Program-made: the position numbers and the translations under genes
The notes under the pieces: model-generated
The model's database searches: none
What the model was told of the DNA's origin: nothing
Seen by the model: the letters and a program-made list of their open reading frames with translations, nothing else
Assembly: GCA_004359425.1 (NCBI GenBank)
Contig: PTEU01000002.1
Coordinates: forward strand, 1 to 42,275
Origin: Ideonella sp. MAG2
Lineage (GTDB): Bacteria > Pseudomonadota > Gammaproteobacteria > Burkholderiales > Burkholderiaceae_C
DNA length: 42,275 bases
Direction of reading: 5' to 3'
In this document: positions 1-8,102 of the stretch, one piece after another
How positions within the stretch are numbered: position 1 is the stretch's first letter
Layout of the letters: the number at the start of each line of letters is the position of its first letter

Positions 1-93
1 GGAAACGCTCCACCCACCCGTCCGCCTCTCCCAGAAGCTCTCTGTGCCTCTGTGTCTCTGTGGCGGTCTTTCACCAACTGCCACAGGCACTAT

Positions 94-1233
94 TCAGTTC
101 TCCAACTTCCACTCGCCGTTGACCACCTTCATCACCACGCCGGTGTCGGGGCGGAAGCCCCAGTGGTCGTTAGGCGTGTAGTCCAGCACGCCGTGGGTCA
201 CGGCCAAGCCCTTGGCGCTCTCCAGCGCTTCCTTCAGCGCAGCGCGGAACTCGGGCGTGCCGGGCTTGCCTTTCTTCAGGGCCACCGGCACCACTTGCTC
301 TAGCATCAGGTAGGCGTCATACGAGTGGGCGGCAAACTGGTTGCGGCTGCCTGCGCCGTGGGTTTGCTCATAGGCAGTGTTGAACTTCATGCCCAATTCG
401 CGCGAGGGGTGGCTCGCGGGCAGTTGCTCTGCCACCACCACCGGGCCGGCGGTCACAAAGGTGCCTTCGACGGCCTTTCCACCGACACGCATCAGGTCTT
501 TAGACGCAGCCGCATGGGTTTGGTAGATGCGGCCCTTGAAGCCACGTTCCAGCACCGCCAATTGCGGCATGGCTGCGCCGCTGCCCGAGGCCACCACCAC
601 CACCGCATCGGGGTTGGCACCGGCCACCTTCAGGGCTTGGGCGGTCACGCTGGTGTCGGCGCGGTTGAAACGCTCGGTCACCAGCAGCTTGATGCCGGCC
701 TTCTCCAGGCGTGGGCTCAGCTCTTGCAACCAGCCTTCACCGTAGGCATCGGCATAGCCGATGAAGGCCACGCTCTTGATGCCACCCTTGAGCATGTGGC
801 TCACCATGGCGTTAGCCATCACGCCATTGGACTGCGGCATGCGGAAAGACCAGGTGTCTTTGCCTGGCGGCAACTGGATGGGCGAGAGGGCCAACTGCGG
901 CGTGCTGGTCTCTGCCGCCACGGCCGCCATGGCAATGGCCACGGGGGTTGCACCAGAGCCGATGATCAAGTCGGCCTTGTCTTCCGTGGTTAGGCGGCGC
1001 GCGTTTTGCACGCCTTTGGAGGGGTCGGTGGCGTCGTCCAGGATCACCAGCTTGATCTTCTCGCCCGCCACGGTAGCCGGCCACATCTTCAGGCCGTTGT
1101 TCATCGGGATGCCCAGGCCCGAAGCCGGGCCTGTCATGGGGATGCTGACGCCGACGGTGATGTCGGCCCAGGCCTGTGTGGCCACCAGCACAGCGGCCGA
1201 GGCCAGAACGGTCTTGATGAATGCGCTCTTCAC
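94..1233 (-). CDS. ABC transporter periplasmic substrate-binding protein (branched-chain amino acid / aromatic acid type)
   Basis: The 379-residue protein starts with a clear Sec signal peptide (basic MKSAFIK, hydrophobic core, cleavage after the A-W-A near residue 23). It continues as a type I periplasmic binding fold of the LivJ/HAAT family, recognisable from the early 'VGVSIPMTGP' strand and the 'AFIGYADAYGEGW' hinge region. Such proteins capture a ligand in the periplasm and hand it to an ABC permease. No permease or ATPase gene lies next to it here. It is the last gene of a minus-strand catabolic group, 87 bp downstream of the thioesterase, so an aromatic or phenylpropanoid acid ligand is a reasonable inference. 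The family is promiscuous, and sequence alone does not fix the ligand. Confidence 0.88.
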   Translation of the reverse strand: MKSAFIKTVLASAAVLVATQAWADITVGVSIPMTGPASGLGIPMNNGLKMWPATVAGEKIKLVILDDATDPSKGVQNARRLTTEDKADLIIGSGATPVAIAMAAVAAETSTPQLALSPIQLPPGKDTWSFRMPQSNGVMANAMVSHMLKGGIKSVAFIGYADAYGEGWLQELSPRLEKAGIKLLVTERFNRADTSVTAQALKVAGANPDAVVVVASGSGAAMPQLAVLERGFKGRIYQTHAAASKDLMRVGGKAVEGTFVTAGPVVVAEQLPASHPSRELGMKFNTAYEQTHGAGSRNQFAAHSYDAYLMLEQVVPVALKKGKPGTPEFRAALKEALESAKGLAVTHGVLDYTPNDHWGFRPDTGVVMKVVNGEWKLEN

Positions 1234-1320
1234 AGTGTGTCTCCTGAAGTTAACGATACAGAAAGGTCAGAGATGGCTCGATGGGTCGAGCTCTGCGGGA
1301 ATCAGGGTGTGCTGCAAGCC

Positions 1321-1740
1321 TCAGGCACACAAAGCCTGGATGTCTTCGGGCACCGGAATGGCTTGCAGGCGGTTCGGGTCGTCGGGGTGCTTTTGCACAA
1401 AGGCGCGCACCTCGGTGCCTTCGCACAGCAAGGTGTCGCCACGCATCACGCGGTGGCGGTGGGTAAAGGTCTTCGCCGCCCAGCTCTCCACCGTGGTGTG
1501 CACCTGGATACGCTCGCCATAGGTGGCTGCCTTTTTGAACTGGGTGTGGATCTCCAGTAGCGGTGTCCCCACAATGCCGCGCGTCTTCACCAACTCGCGC
1601 CAAGGCGGCACGCCGCAGGCCATGAAGAAGGCCAGGGAAGAGCAGTCCATCCACTTCAAGAAATTGGGAAAGAAGACAATGCCTGCCGGGTCGCAGTCAC
1701 CGAACTGGATGTCGATTTCCCAGATGTGGGTCCGGCTCAT
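1321..1740 (-). CDS. Acyl-CoA thioesterase, 4-hydroxybenzoyl-CoA thioesterase family
   Basis: This 139-residue single hot-dog domain protein closely resembles the Pseudomonas-type 4-hydroxybenzoyl-CoA thioesterase. It carries the catalytic motif FGDCDPAGI with the family's active-site Asp at residue 17, followed by a 'FPNFLKWMD' helix and a 'GVPPWR' segment. The expected reaction is hydrolysis of an aromatic acyl-CoA to the free acid and CoA in the cytoplasm. Its ATG overlaps the stop codon of the upstream thiolase by 4 nt (ATGA), so the two are probably translationally coupled. In this context it would release 4-hydroxybenzoate or vanillate at the end of side-chain beta-oxidation; that substrate assignment is inferred. 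Confidence 0.88.
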   Translation of the reverse strand: MSRTHIWEIDIQFGDCDPAGIVFFPNFLKWMDCSSLAFFMACGVPPWRELVKTRGIVGTPLLEIHTQFKKAATYGERIQVHTTVESWAAKTFTHRHRVMRGDTLLCEGTEVRAFVQKHPDDPNRLQAIPVPEDIQALCA

Positions 1741-3005
1741 GCGGCACTCCCCAGGCCTTGGCCTTGCGGGTTCTCGATCAGCAGGGCAATGCCTTGGCCA
1801 CCACCCACGCAGGCCGATGAAATCCCCCAGCGCGCGCCGATGGCCTTGAGCTGGCGCGCCACCGTCAGCGTCAGCCGCACGCCGGTAGCAGCTAGCGGGT
1901 GGCCCAGCGCGATGGCACCGCCATGCACATTCAGGCGGTTCACATCCAGCCCCAGTTCGCGCTGCACGGCCAAGGTCTGTGCGCCTTGGGCCTCGTTGAT
2001 CTCGAAGCGGGCGATGTCGGCCAGGGTCAAGCCTGCGCGCTCCAGCAGCAAACGGATGGCCGGCGCCGGGCCAATGCCCATGATCTCGGGCGGCACGCCC
2101 ACCACGGCTGCCGCCGCCACGCGGCCCAGAGGCGCTTGGCCCCAGCGCTTGGCATAAGTGCCGCTGGCCACCAAGGCAGCGCCGGCACCGTCCGTCAGGG
2201 CCGAGCTGTTGCCGCCCGTCTGCACCCCTTGCGCAAACACGGTGCGCAGCTTGGCCAGCACCTCCGGGGGTGTGGGGCGAGGGTGGGTGTCTTTGTCGGC
2301 CACGGTGGCTTTGCCGGTGAGGCGCAAATGGCGTGGCTTGTAGCCACTCAACTCAAACGTTTCGGTGCTGACGGGCACGATCTCACCGGCCAGCCAGCCA
2401 CTCTCCTGGGCGGCCACGGCGCGCTCGAAAGACAGCGCCGCAAAGGCGTCCACGTCTTCACGGCGAATGTCATAGCGCTGGGCCAGATTCTCAGCCGTCT
2501 GGATCATGTTGATCCCCGCCGCCGGGTCACTCAGCGCCTCCCACATATAGTCTTTGAAGCCCAAGGGTGCCCCCAGGCGGAAGCCCTGGCGGTGGTCAAA
2601 AGCGGCGATGGGGTTGCGGGTCATGGATTCGGTGCCCACCACCAGCGCCAGCTCGGCCGCACCGCTGCTGATCTGCTCGCCCGCTTGGCGGAACAGCTCA
2701 AACCCTGTGCCGCAAATACGCTGCGCCATTTGCGCCGGCACCTCGGTGGGCACGCCGGCATACAGGCCAATGTGGCGCGGCACATAGAACTGGTCAAACC
2801 CACCCGGTGCCATATTGCCAGCGATGACCGTGTCCACGTCTTGCGCAGAAATGCCTGTGCGGGCCAGCACCGAGCGCGCCACCTTGATGCCCATATCGAT
2901 GGGGTTGGCCTCTGCCAAGGCACCGTTGTAGTCCACCAGCGGCGTGCGCACGCCGTCCAGCATCCACACATCCTCAAAGCGGTTGAATAATCCCTTGGTC
3001 ATCAT
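1737..3005 (-). CDS. Thiolase (acetyl-CoA acetyltransferase / 3-ketoacyl-CoA thiolase)
   Basis: The 422-residue protein has the complete thiolase signature set: nucleophilic Cys98 in RICGTGFELF, the GGAIALGHPLAATG block with catalytic His369, and the second Cys399 in SACVGGGQG. Family enzymes cleave a 3-ketoacyl-CoA with CoA to release acetyl-CoA, or run the reverse condensation. It overlaps the upstream enoyl-CoA hydratase by 4 nt and the downstream thioesterase by 4 nt, so the three are one transcript. A GGAGC Shine-Dalgarno precedes the ATGATG start. Here it likely removes acetyl-CoA from a phenylpropanoid 3-ketoacyl-CoA. A plain acetoacetyl-CoA thiolase is the alternative. Confidence 0.9.
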   Translation of the reverse strand: MMTKGLFNRFEDVWMLDGVRTPLVDYNGALAEANPIDMGIKVARSVLARTGISAQDVDTVIAGNMAPGGFDQFYVPRHIGLYAGVPTEVPAQMAQRICGTGFELFRQAGEQISSGAAELALVVGTESMTRNPIAAFDHRQGFRLGAPLGFKDYMWEALSDPAAGINMIQTAENLAQRYDIRREDVDAFAALSFERAVAAQESGWLAGEIVPVSTETFELSGYKPRHLRLTGKATVADKDTHPRPTPPEVLAKLRTVFAQGVQTGGNSSALTDGAGAALVASGTYAKRWGQAPLGRVAAAAVVGVPPEIMGIGPAPAIRLLLERAGLTLADIARFEINEAQGAQTLAVQRELGLDVNRLNVHGGAIALGHPLAATGVRLTLTVARQLKAIGARWGISSACVGGGQGIALLIENPQGQGLGSAA

Positions 3006-3826
3006 GCAGCTCCTGACCCCGTCTCTTGTTTCTTGACCTTGCCTGCGCGCTTGTCCAAAAAGGCACGCACGCGCTCTTTGGCGGCCTCGTCACCCTGCGC
3101 AATGGAAGAAATGAGCGACTCCATGAATAAGCCGTCGCTGTGCGACAGGTCGGCAATGCGGGGCAGTGCCTGGGTGATGGCGTAGTTGGACAGTGGTGCG
3201 TTGGCGGCGATCTTGACGGCCAGCTCATGGGCTTTGGCCAAGCCCTGCTGGGGCTCAACCAAGTAGTTGGAAAAGCCCATGGTGTAGCCCTCGGCGGCGT
3301 CAAACACGCGGCCGGTCAACATCATGTCCGTCATGCGTGAGGTGCCCACCAAGCGCGAGATGCGCACCGAGCCGCCGCCGCCCACAAAAATGCCCCGCGT
3401 GCCCTCGGGCAGCGCATAAAAGCTGCTGCGCTCGGCCACCCGCAGGTGGGCAGATGAGGCCAGCTCCAGCCCGCCACCCACCACGGCGCCATGCAGCACG
3501 GCAATGACCGGCACCGGGCCGAATTGAATGGCGTCAAAGGCCGCATGCCAGGCGCGTGAGTGGCTCATGCCCTCGGTGACATTGCGCTCGGTGACTTCGG
3601 TCAAGTCGAGCCCGGCACAAAAGTGATCCCCCGCGCCGCTGAGCACCGCCGCGCGAATGTCTTTGGGCATGTTGACGAAGACGGTGTGCAACTGGGCCAG
3701 CAGTTCGTCGCTGATGGAGTTGCGCTTGGCCGGGCGGTTGAGATGGATGTGCAGCACCGGCCCGTCGGTCTCGACGCGCAGCAGTGGCAACTGGCCCAGC
3801 AGGCCGGTAGCAGCTTGAAAATTCAT
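3002..3826 (-). CDS. Enoyl-CoA hydratase/isomerase (crotonase) family protein
   Basis: The 274-residue protein is a typical single-domain crotonase. The oxyanion-hole segments are visible as 'GAGDHFCAGLDL' around residues 65-76 and 'GAVVGGGLELA' near residue 115, followed by the 'ALPEGTRGIFVGGGGSVRISRLVG' region with the expected acidic residue. It would hydrate an enoyl-CoA, or act in hydratase/lyase fashion on feruloyl- or coumaroyl-CoA. It sits 24 bp downstream of the acyl-CoA synthetase and overlaps the thiolase start, which places it in the same operon. Because a thiolase and a thioesterase follow, beta-oxidative hydration is favoured over direct hydratase-lyase cleavage to vanillin. Confidence 0.88.
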   Translation of the reverse strand: MNFQAATGLLGQLPLLRVETDGPVLHIHLNRPAKRNSISDELLAQLHTVFVNMPKDIRAAVLSGAGDHFCAGLDLTEVTERNVTEGMSHSRAWHAAFDAIQFGPVPVIAVLHGAVVGGGLELASSAHLRVAERSSFYALPEGTRGIFVGGGGSVRISRLVGTSRMTDMMLTGRVFDAAEGYTMGFSNYLVEPQQGLAKAHELAVKIAANAPLSNYAITQALPRIADLSHSDGLFMESLISSIAQGDEAAKERVRAFLDKRAGKVKKQETGSGAA

Positions 3827-3850
3827 GAGGCTTTTCCCTGAATGAATGCG

Positions 3851-5581
3851 TTAAATCGTGATGCGTTGGGCGGCGGGCTCGCTGCCATAGAGCGCAGCGA
3901 CGGCGTCGGCGCGCAAGCTGAGCACAGCTCGCTGGTTGACGTAGCCTTTGTCGGTGATTTCGCCCAGGGCCATATTGGGTGAGTCCGGCAAAACCCAGGC
4001 CCGCAGGGGAGATTGCGAGCTGGACGACCCGGCCTGCGCCTTGAGCTCGGCCAGTGCCTCGCGCAAGCGGGCCTGCACCACCTCGGGCGAGGCCTTGCGG
4101 CCGTCTTCGCTCAAGAACACCAGCGCACCCACCTCAGCGCGGTCATGCCCGGTGATGACCACGTCTTGCGCATAGGGGGCCATGGCCGCCACCACCTTGA
4201 CGCGCAGCGTGCCCGCCGACACCCAGGTGCCCGTGTTGAGCTTGAAGTCCTCGGCCACGCGGCCGTTGAAGACCACGCCCTGGGCTGGGTCGGACTCGTC
4301 CAACAAATAGCCGGCGTCACCGATCTTGTAATAGCCCTCGTCATCAAAGGCATCGCGGGTGGCTTGCTCATTGCCCCGATAGCCGGGGAAGACATTAGGC
4401 CCGCGCACCCGCATCTCCAACTTGCCCGCATTGGGCAAGAACTTGAGGTCGATGCCGGGCAGGGGCACGCCAATCACGCCGGCTCGATCCAGGGCCCAGT
4501 TGGGCAGGGTGATGGCCGGGGCGGTCTCTGTCGCGCCCCAAGAGGTGGTCATCCACAAACGCTCAGTGCGCACGGTGGCCGCCACTTTCTCCAGGCGCTC
4601 CCAGGTGGTTTGGGGCATGCCTGCACCGGCGTAAAACAGCATCTTCAAGCGGCCGAAGAAGTTGCGGGCCAGCGTCTCATCCGCCTCCAAGTAGGGCAAG
4701 AGCATGTCGTAGCCCTTGGGCACATTGAAGTAGGCGGTGGGCTGCACCTCGCGCAGATTGGCCACGGTGGCTTCAATGGCACCGGGCAGGGGCTTGCCGG
4801 TGTCGATCACCATCTGCCCGCCATTGCGCATCACGATGCCGATGTTGTGGTTGCCGCCAAAGGTGTGGCTCCAGGGCAGCCAGTCCACCAGCACCGGTGG
4901 CTCGGCTTCAAAAAAGCGGCAGACCTGGGCCAACTGCTGCTGGTTGGCGCACAGCATGCGCTGGGTGTTGATGACCACCTTGGGCGTGCCCGTCGAGCCG
5001 CTGGTCAGCAGGTACTTGGCATGGGTGTCTGGCGTGATGGCGGCAAAGGCCTGCATCACGGCCGTGGTCTCGATGGCGCTGCTGAGCTGGGCGAAGCTCA
5101 GCACACCAGGTACGGTCTCAGCGCCCTTTGAAAACACCACGCGTGGATGCAGCCCCAGATGCGCCAGCGCGGGGGCATAGACGGCGGCGTCTGAGGCATA
5201 GACCAAGGCCGGGTCCAAGGCGTGCAAGATGCCGTGGATGCGGCTGAAGTCGCCTTGCGCCAAGCGGCAGTAGCCGCTGGAGACCGTACAGGCCGGGCGG
5301 CCGATGTGCAGGGCGGCCAGCACCAGAATCAGGTGTTCCAGCGAGTTGTCTGAAAGGATGACCACCGGCTTGCCCGGTGGCAGCTTCAGGTCCAGCAGGC
5401 CTTGAGCCACCGCGCCCACCCGCGCGCGGGTCTGCCGCCAAGTCAGGCGCTGCCAGCTACCAGCAGCAGCAGCGTCACGCTCAGCAAAGGCCGGGGCGTC
5501 GGGGGTCTCTTTGGCCCAGCGCTCCAACCATTCACCAGTGCAGCGGGCAAAGGGTGCCAGCGGCTCGGGCGAGCGCAGCAC
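3851..5581 (-). CDS. fcs: Feruloyl-CoA synthase-like AMP-binding ligase, 5'-truncated
   Basis: The protein is an ANL-superfamily acyl-CoA synthetase of the feruloyl-CoA synthase type. It has the P-loop LLTSGSTGTPK, a 'WLPWSHTFGGNHN' block, the 'TTSWGATETAP' adenylate motif and 'GYYKIGDAGYL'. It would activate ferulate or related hydroxycinnamates to CoA thioesters with ATP. The reading frame begins at residue LRSPEPLAPF, whereas family members usually carry roughly 35-40 more residues before this point. Upstream of a possible GTG at 5581 only three codons remain before an in-frame TGA, and that DNA already belongs to a tRNA gene. There is no Shine-Dalgarno and no promoter. The 5' end therefore appears lost at a breakpoint near 5585. 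The C-terminal domain is complete. Confidence 0.85.
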   Translation of the reverse strand: MLRSPEPLAPFARCTGEWLERWAKETPDAPAFAERDAAAAGSWQRLTWRQTRARVGAVAQGLLDLKLPPGKPVVILSDNSLEHLILVLAALHIGRPACTVSSGYCRLAQGDFSRIHGILHALDPALVYASDAAVYAPALAHLGLHPRVVFSKGAETVPGVLSFAQLSSAIETTAVMQAFAAITPDTHAKYLLTSGSTGTPKVVINTQRMLCANQQQLAQVCRFFEAEPPVLVDWLPWSHTFGGNHNIGIVMRNGGQMVIDTGKPLPGAIEATVANLREVQPTAYFNVPKGYDMLLPYLEADETLARNFFGRLKMLFYAGAGMPQTTWERLEKVAATVRTERLWMTTSWGATETAPAITLPNWALDRAGVIGVPLPGIDLKFLPNAGKLEMRVRGPNVFPGYRGNEQATRDAFDDEGYYKIGDAGYLLDESDPAQGVVFNGRVAEDFKLNTGTWVSAGTLRVKVVAAMAPYAQDVVITGHDRAEVGALVFLSEDGRKASPEVVQARLREALAELKAQAGSSSSQSPLRAWVLPDSPNMALGEITDKGYVNQRAVLSLRADAVAALYGSEPAAQRITI

Positions 5582-5585
5582 AAAA

Positions 5586-5656
<71 letters not shown>

Positions 5657-5664
5657 AAATCAAC

Positions 5665-5699
5665 AGCCCTTGTAGGTCAACGACTTACAAGGGCTTTTT
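5665..5699 (+). terminator. Intrinsic terminator after tRNA-Met
   Basis: A 10-bp stem (AGCCCTTGTA at 5665-5674 paired with TACAAGGGCT at 5686-5695) is followed directly by a T-run (5695-5699). It lies 8 bp behind the CCA of the tRNA and would end its transcript before the hipB operator. Confidence 0.8.
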
Positions 5700-5771
5700 G
5701 TCGTTGGGAGCCGCGCAAGAGGTCCGCATCGCTTGGCGGGCCTGTATTCCACTGCCAGACTGGCATCATAG

Positions 5772-5815
5772 TCACGTTTACGATACATTAAATTCAACAG
5801 GTATCGTAAACGTGA
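5772..5815. promoter_or_regulatory. Long palindromic operator in front of hipB
   Basis: A perfect 15-bp inverted repeat (5772-5786 and 5801-5815; core CACGTTTACGATAC / GTATCGTAAACGTG) is separated by 14 bp of AT-rich sequence. It ends one base before the hipB ATG at 5817. Its length, symmetry and position fit an autoregulatory operator bound by the HipB-like repressor, as known for hipBA operons. No Shine-Dalgarno can fit between the palindrome and the ATG, so the mRNA may be leaderless or nearly so, with the promoter lying inside the operator. The promoter hexamers are not clear. Confidence 0.75.
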
Positions 5816-5816
5816 T

Positions 5817-6071
5817 ATGGACCCTCAAACCATTCTCAGTCGCATCGGCATCGCTTTGCAGCAGGCCAGAACTCAGCGCGGGCTGACCCAAGGTCAGTTG
5901 GCCAGCCGCGCCGGGGTCACTCGGCAGAAGGTCGTTCAGGTCGAAGCCGGTCTGGGCACGGTGGGCGCGGAGTACTACGCCAAGCTTGCTGGTGCCATGG
6001 GCTTGGAGTTTTCGCTGACGCCAGCACGCCGACCGACGCTGGATGAACTCCAAAACATGGATCTCAGCTGA
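5817..6071 (+). CDS. hipB: HipB-like XRE-family antitoxin/repressor
   Basis: The 84-residue protein is a small Cro/CI-type helix-turn-helix regulator. The HTH covers roughly residues 15-60, with LTQGQLASRAGVTRQKVVQVEAG as the two-helix core, and a short C-terminal tail is compatible with a HipB strand. HipB proteins dimerise, bind operator palindromes upstream of their own operon, and hold the HipA partner inactive. The perfect palindrome immediately upstream and the in-frame, closely following HipA-like gene (18 bp gap) support this role. The start is fixed by the ATG directly after the palindrome. Recognition is by motif and context. Confidence 0.85.
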   Translation: MDPQTILSRIGIALQQARTQRGLTQGQLASRAGVTRQKVVQVEAGLGTVGAEYYAKLAGAMGLEFSLTPARRPTLDELQNMDLS

Positions 6072-6089
6072 GGCGATGGGCTCACCACC

Positions 6090-7451
6090 ATGATGCGCGT
6101 CCACACCCCTGAGGGCATCTCTGGCCTGCTGGCCAAGGAAGAGGTTTACCGCTTTGCCTACAGTGCGCAGCGCCCTCCCAACACAGACATCTCGCTGACG
6201 ATGCCTGGCCGACTGCAGTCCTACGACAGCCCGCAGTTGCACCCCATCTTCCAGATGAACATGCCCGAGGGCTATCTGCTGGAGCGGCTGCGCAACCGGC
6301 TGGCCAAGCTCACAGGCGCTGACCCACTGCAGTTGATCTCGGCCATGGCGTGCGAGACATCGATTGGCCGGGTACGACTGACGCCAGTCGACCGTGACCA
6401 ACCTGAACCAAGCAGCCCCCCCATGCGCCTGGACGCCATCCTCACCTACCGGGGCGCAGAGGGTCTGTTTCAAGACCTGATGGAGCGCTACATGATGCGT
6501 GCGCCACTGAGCGGCGTGCAGCCCAAGGTGTTGGTGCCAGAGACTGTGACGGTTGACGCGATGGCCGCACCGGCCCCGAAGGCTGCCGCGCTGACACCCG
6601 ACTTGATCGTCAAGTCTGGGCTGTCGGACTTCCCTGGCCTTGCCATCAATGAGTTTGTGTGCATGTCCATCGCCCGGGCTGCGTGCATGCCAGGGCCAGA
6701 GTTCTATCTGTCTGACGACAGGCAGATCTTTGTGATTCGTCGGTTTGACAGAGACGAGGCCGGGGCTCCCTTAGGCTTCGAAGACATGGCCGTGCTGAGC
6801 GGCCGAGGCGCAGACCAGAAGTACAACAAGCCCAGATCGAACTACCAGGCCATGCTGGCCGAAGTGGTGATTGATCGCCTCAACGCCAACCCAACGCTGC
6901 TGGCCTTGGCTGCAGCGGATGCAGATTTGCCGATGGCCATCCCCGAGGTCGAGGACATTCTTGCCGTCCTCACTCAGCGCCCTAAAGTCAAAGAGAAACC
7001 TCTTTACGCCTCCGAGCAAAAGCCCCACACGCCCAAAACCTCAACCAACTACCTCGAACGCGAGGCAAGGAATCAGTCACTGGGCAATGCAGGCGAATTG
7101 TTCATCATCAACTATGAGCGCGCCCGCCTGATTCACGAAGGTCAGGAAGCCTGGGCAGCCAAGATTGAGCACACTTCCAAGGTTCGCGGCGACTATGAAG
7201 GCTACGACGTGCTGTCGTACGAGGCAAACGGCGCGGAGCGCTTTATTGAGGTCAAGACCACGAAGTACGGCAGTGACACTCCATTCTTTGTCAGCAGAAA
7301 CGAAGTGAACACGTCCGAACGGCTGGCACCGCAGTATCAGGTCTACCGACTGTTCGGCTTCCGCAAGGCACCGCGGCTGTATACCCTTGCCGGTGCAATC
7401 GGCGCGACGTGCAGGCTTTCCGCAGCATCGTTCATCGCGACGCCCAAGTAA
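6090..7451 (+). CDS. HipA N-terminal half fused to DUF3883 domain (chimeric toxin-like protein)
   Basis: The 453-residue protein joins two unrelated halves. Residues 1-245 are HipA-like: the N-subdomain ('SLTMPGRLQSYDSPQLHPIFQMNMPEG'), the P-loop-like SGVQPK at 141-146, 'LIVKSGLSDFPGLAINEF', and RFDR at 218-221. The segment that in HipA kinases contains the catalytic Asp and Mg-binding Asp (the N-x-D-x-H-x-K-N motif) is absent. From about residue 246 (NKPRSNYQ) the sequence matches the middle of DUF3883 proteins. The DUF3883 domain proper spans 322-450, including LGNAGE, GYDVLSYE (371-378) and IEVKTT (386-391), a possible PD-(D/E)XK metal site. It follows hipB in the same frame. It is probably not an active Ser/Thr kinase; a nuclease-like or binding role is inferred only. 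Confidence 0.78.
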   Translation: MMRVHTPEGISGLLAKEEVYRFAYSAQRPPNTDISLTMPGRLQSYDSPQLHPIFQMNMPEGYLLERLRNRLAKLTGADPLQLISAMACETSIGRVRLTPVDRDQPEPSSPPMRLDAILTYRGAEGLFQDLMERYMMRAPLSGVQPKVLVPETVTVDAMAAPAPKAAALTPDLIVKSGLSDFPGLAINEFVCMSIARAACMPGPEFYLSDDRQIFVIRRFDRDEAGAPLGFEDMAVLSGRGADQKYNKPRSNYQAMLAEVVIDRLNANPTLLALAAADADLPMAIPEVEDILAVLTQRPKVKEKPLYASEQKPHTPKTSTNYLEREARNQSLGNAGELFIINYERARLIHEGQEAWAAKIEHTSKVRGDYEGYDVLSYEANGAERFIEVKTTKYGSDTPFFVSRNEVNTSERLAPQYQVYRLFGFRKAPRLYTLAGAIGATCRLSAASFIATPK

Positions 7452-7651
7452 AGCTCGCCTAGACACCCAAAGCTGCCGCTGCGGGAAACCGCTCCAAGCT
7501 GAGCATTCCACCCCACCCCTGGGTGTGCGGTTCGGCCTGCAGAGCAGCCCCGCATTCTTGAAGACGCTAAACTCTCGCCCTAGCTTCCTCCAAGGCCCAG
7601 GTGCCCCGGCATCTTGGCCTTTTCCTTTTCCACAGCCCCTGGAGACATACC

Positions 7652-8089
7652 ATGAACCGCTGTGCACATTTGGCTCAGACCTATCGCCGCGCCGCGCTGC
7701 GCGCGCTGGCCATCAGCACTTTCGTCCTCCCGCTCGCTGGCTCCTTGCTGCCCTTTGAGGCGCAAGCCCAGGTCCAGCGCAATTTCCCCGCCAAGGCCTT
7801 GCGCGGCGAGGTCACATTCGGTGAGCCCCCCTTGGCGCAGCTCAACCGCCAAGCCACGCAGTTGGCACCGGGAGCGCGCATTCGCGACACCAACAACATG
7901 ATGGTGGTGTCGGGTAGCTTGGCGGGCCAGCGCGTGGTGGTGAACTACACACTGGACTCGCTGGGCCAGTTGCATGAAATCTGGATCTTGCGCGAGGAAG
8001 AAGCGCGTAAGCTGCCCTGGCCGCGAACGCCTGCCGAGGCGCAAAGCTGGGTCTTCGACCCTGTCGCCCAGACCTGGACCAAGCCTTGA
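7652..8089 (+). CDS. Hypothetical secreted protein upstream of miaB
   Basis: The 145-residue protein begins at an ATG preceded by GGAGA (7641-7645); a longer frame from 7601 lacks a ribosome site. The first 35 residues form a signal peptide with an arginine-rich start, a hydrophobic core ([10 protein letters not shown]) and an A-Q-A cleavage site. The mature part is about 110 residues with no catalytic motif that I recognise, and it contains regularly spaced Trp residues near the C-terminus. It lies 13 bp upstream of miaB on the same strand and may share its transcript. Function is unknown. Confidence 0.7.
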   Translation: MNRCAHLAQTYRRAALRALAISTFVLPLAGSLLPFEAQAQVQRNFPAKALRGEVTFGEPPLAQLNRQATQLAPGARIRDTNNMMVVSGSLAGQRVVVNYTLDSLGQLHEIWILREEEARKLPWPRTPAEAQSWVFDPVAQTWTKP

Positions 8090-8102
8090 GCGAGCACGCG
8101 CG

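Noticed and set aside
1899..2990. Long His-rich frame opposite the thiolase gene (and similar ones opposite fcs, hemA, prfA, proS, resB and ccsB)
   Set aside because: These are antisense shadows typical of high-G+C coding DNA; the sense frames have clear family motifs.
5778..6473. Minus-strand 231-residue frame over hipB and the hipA start
   Set aside because: It lies antisense to two genes with recognisable domains and starts without a ribosome site.
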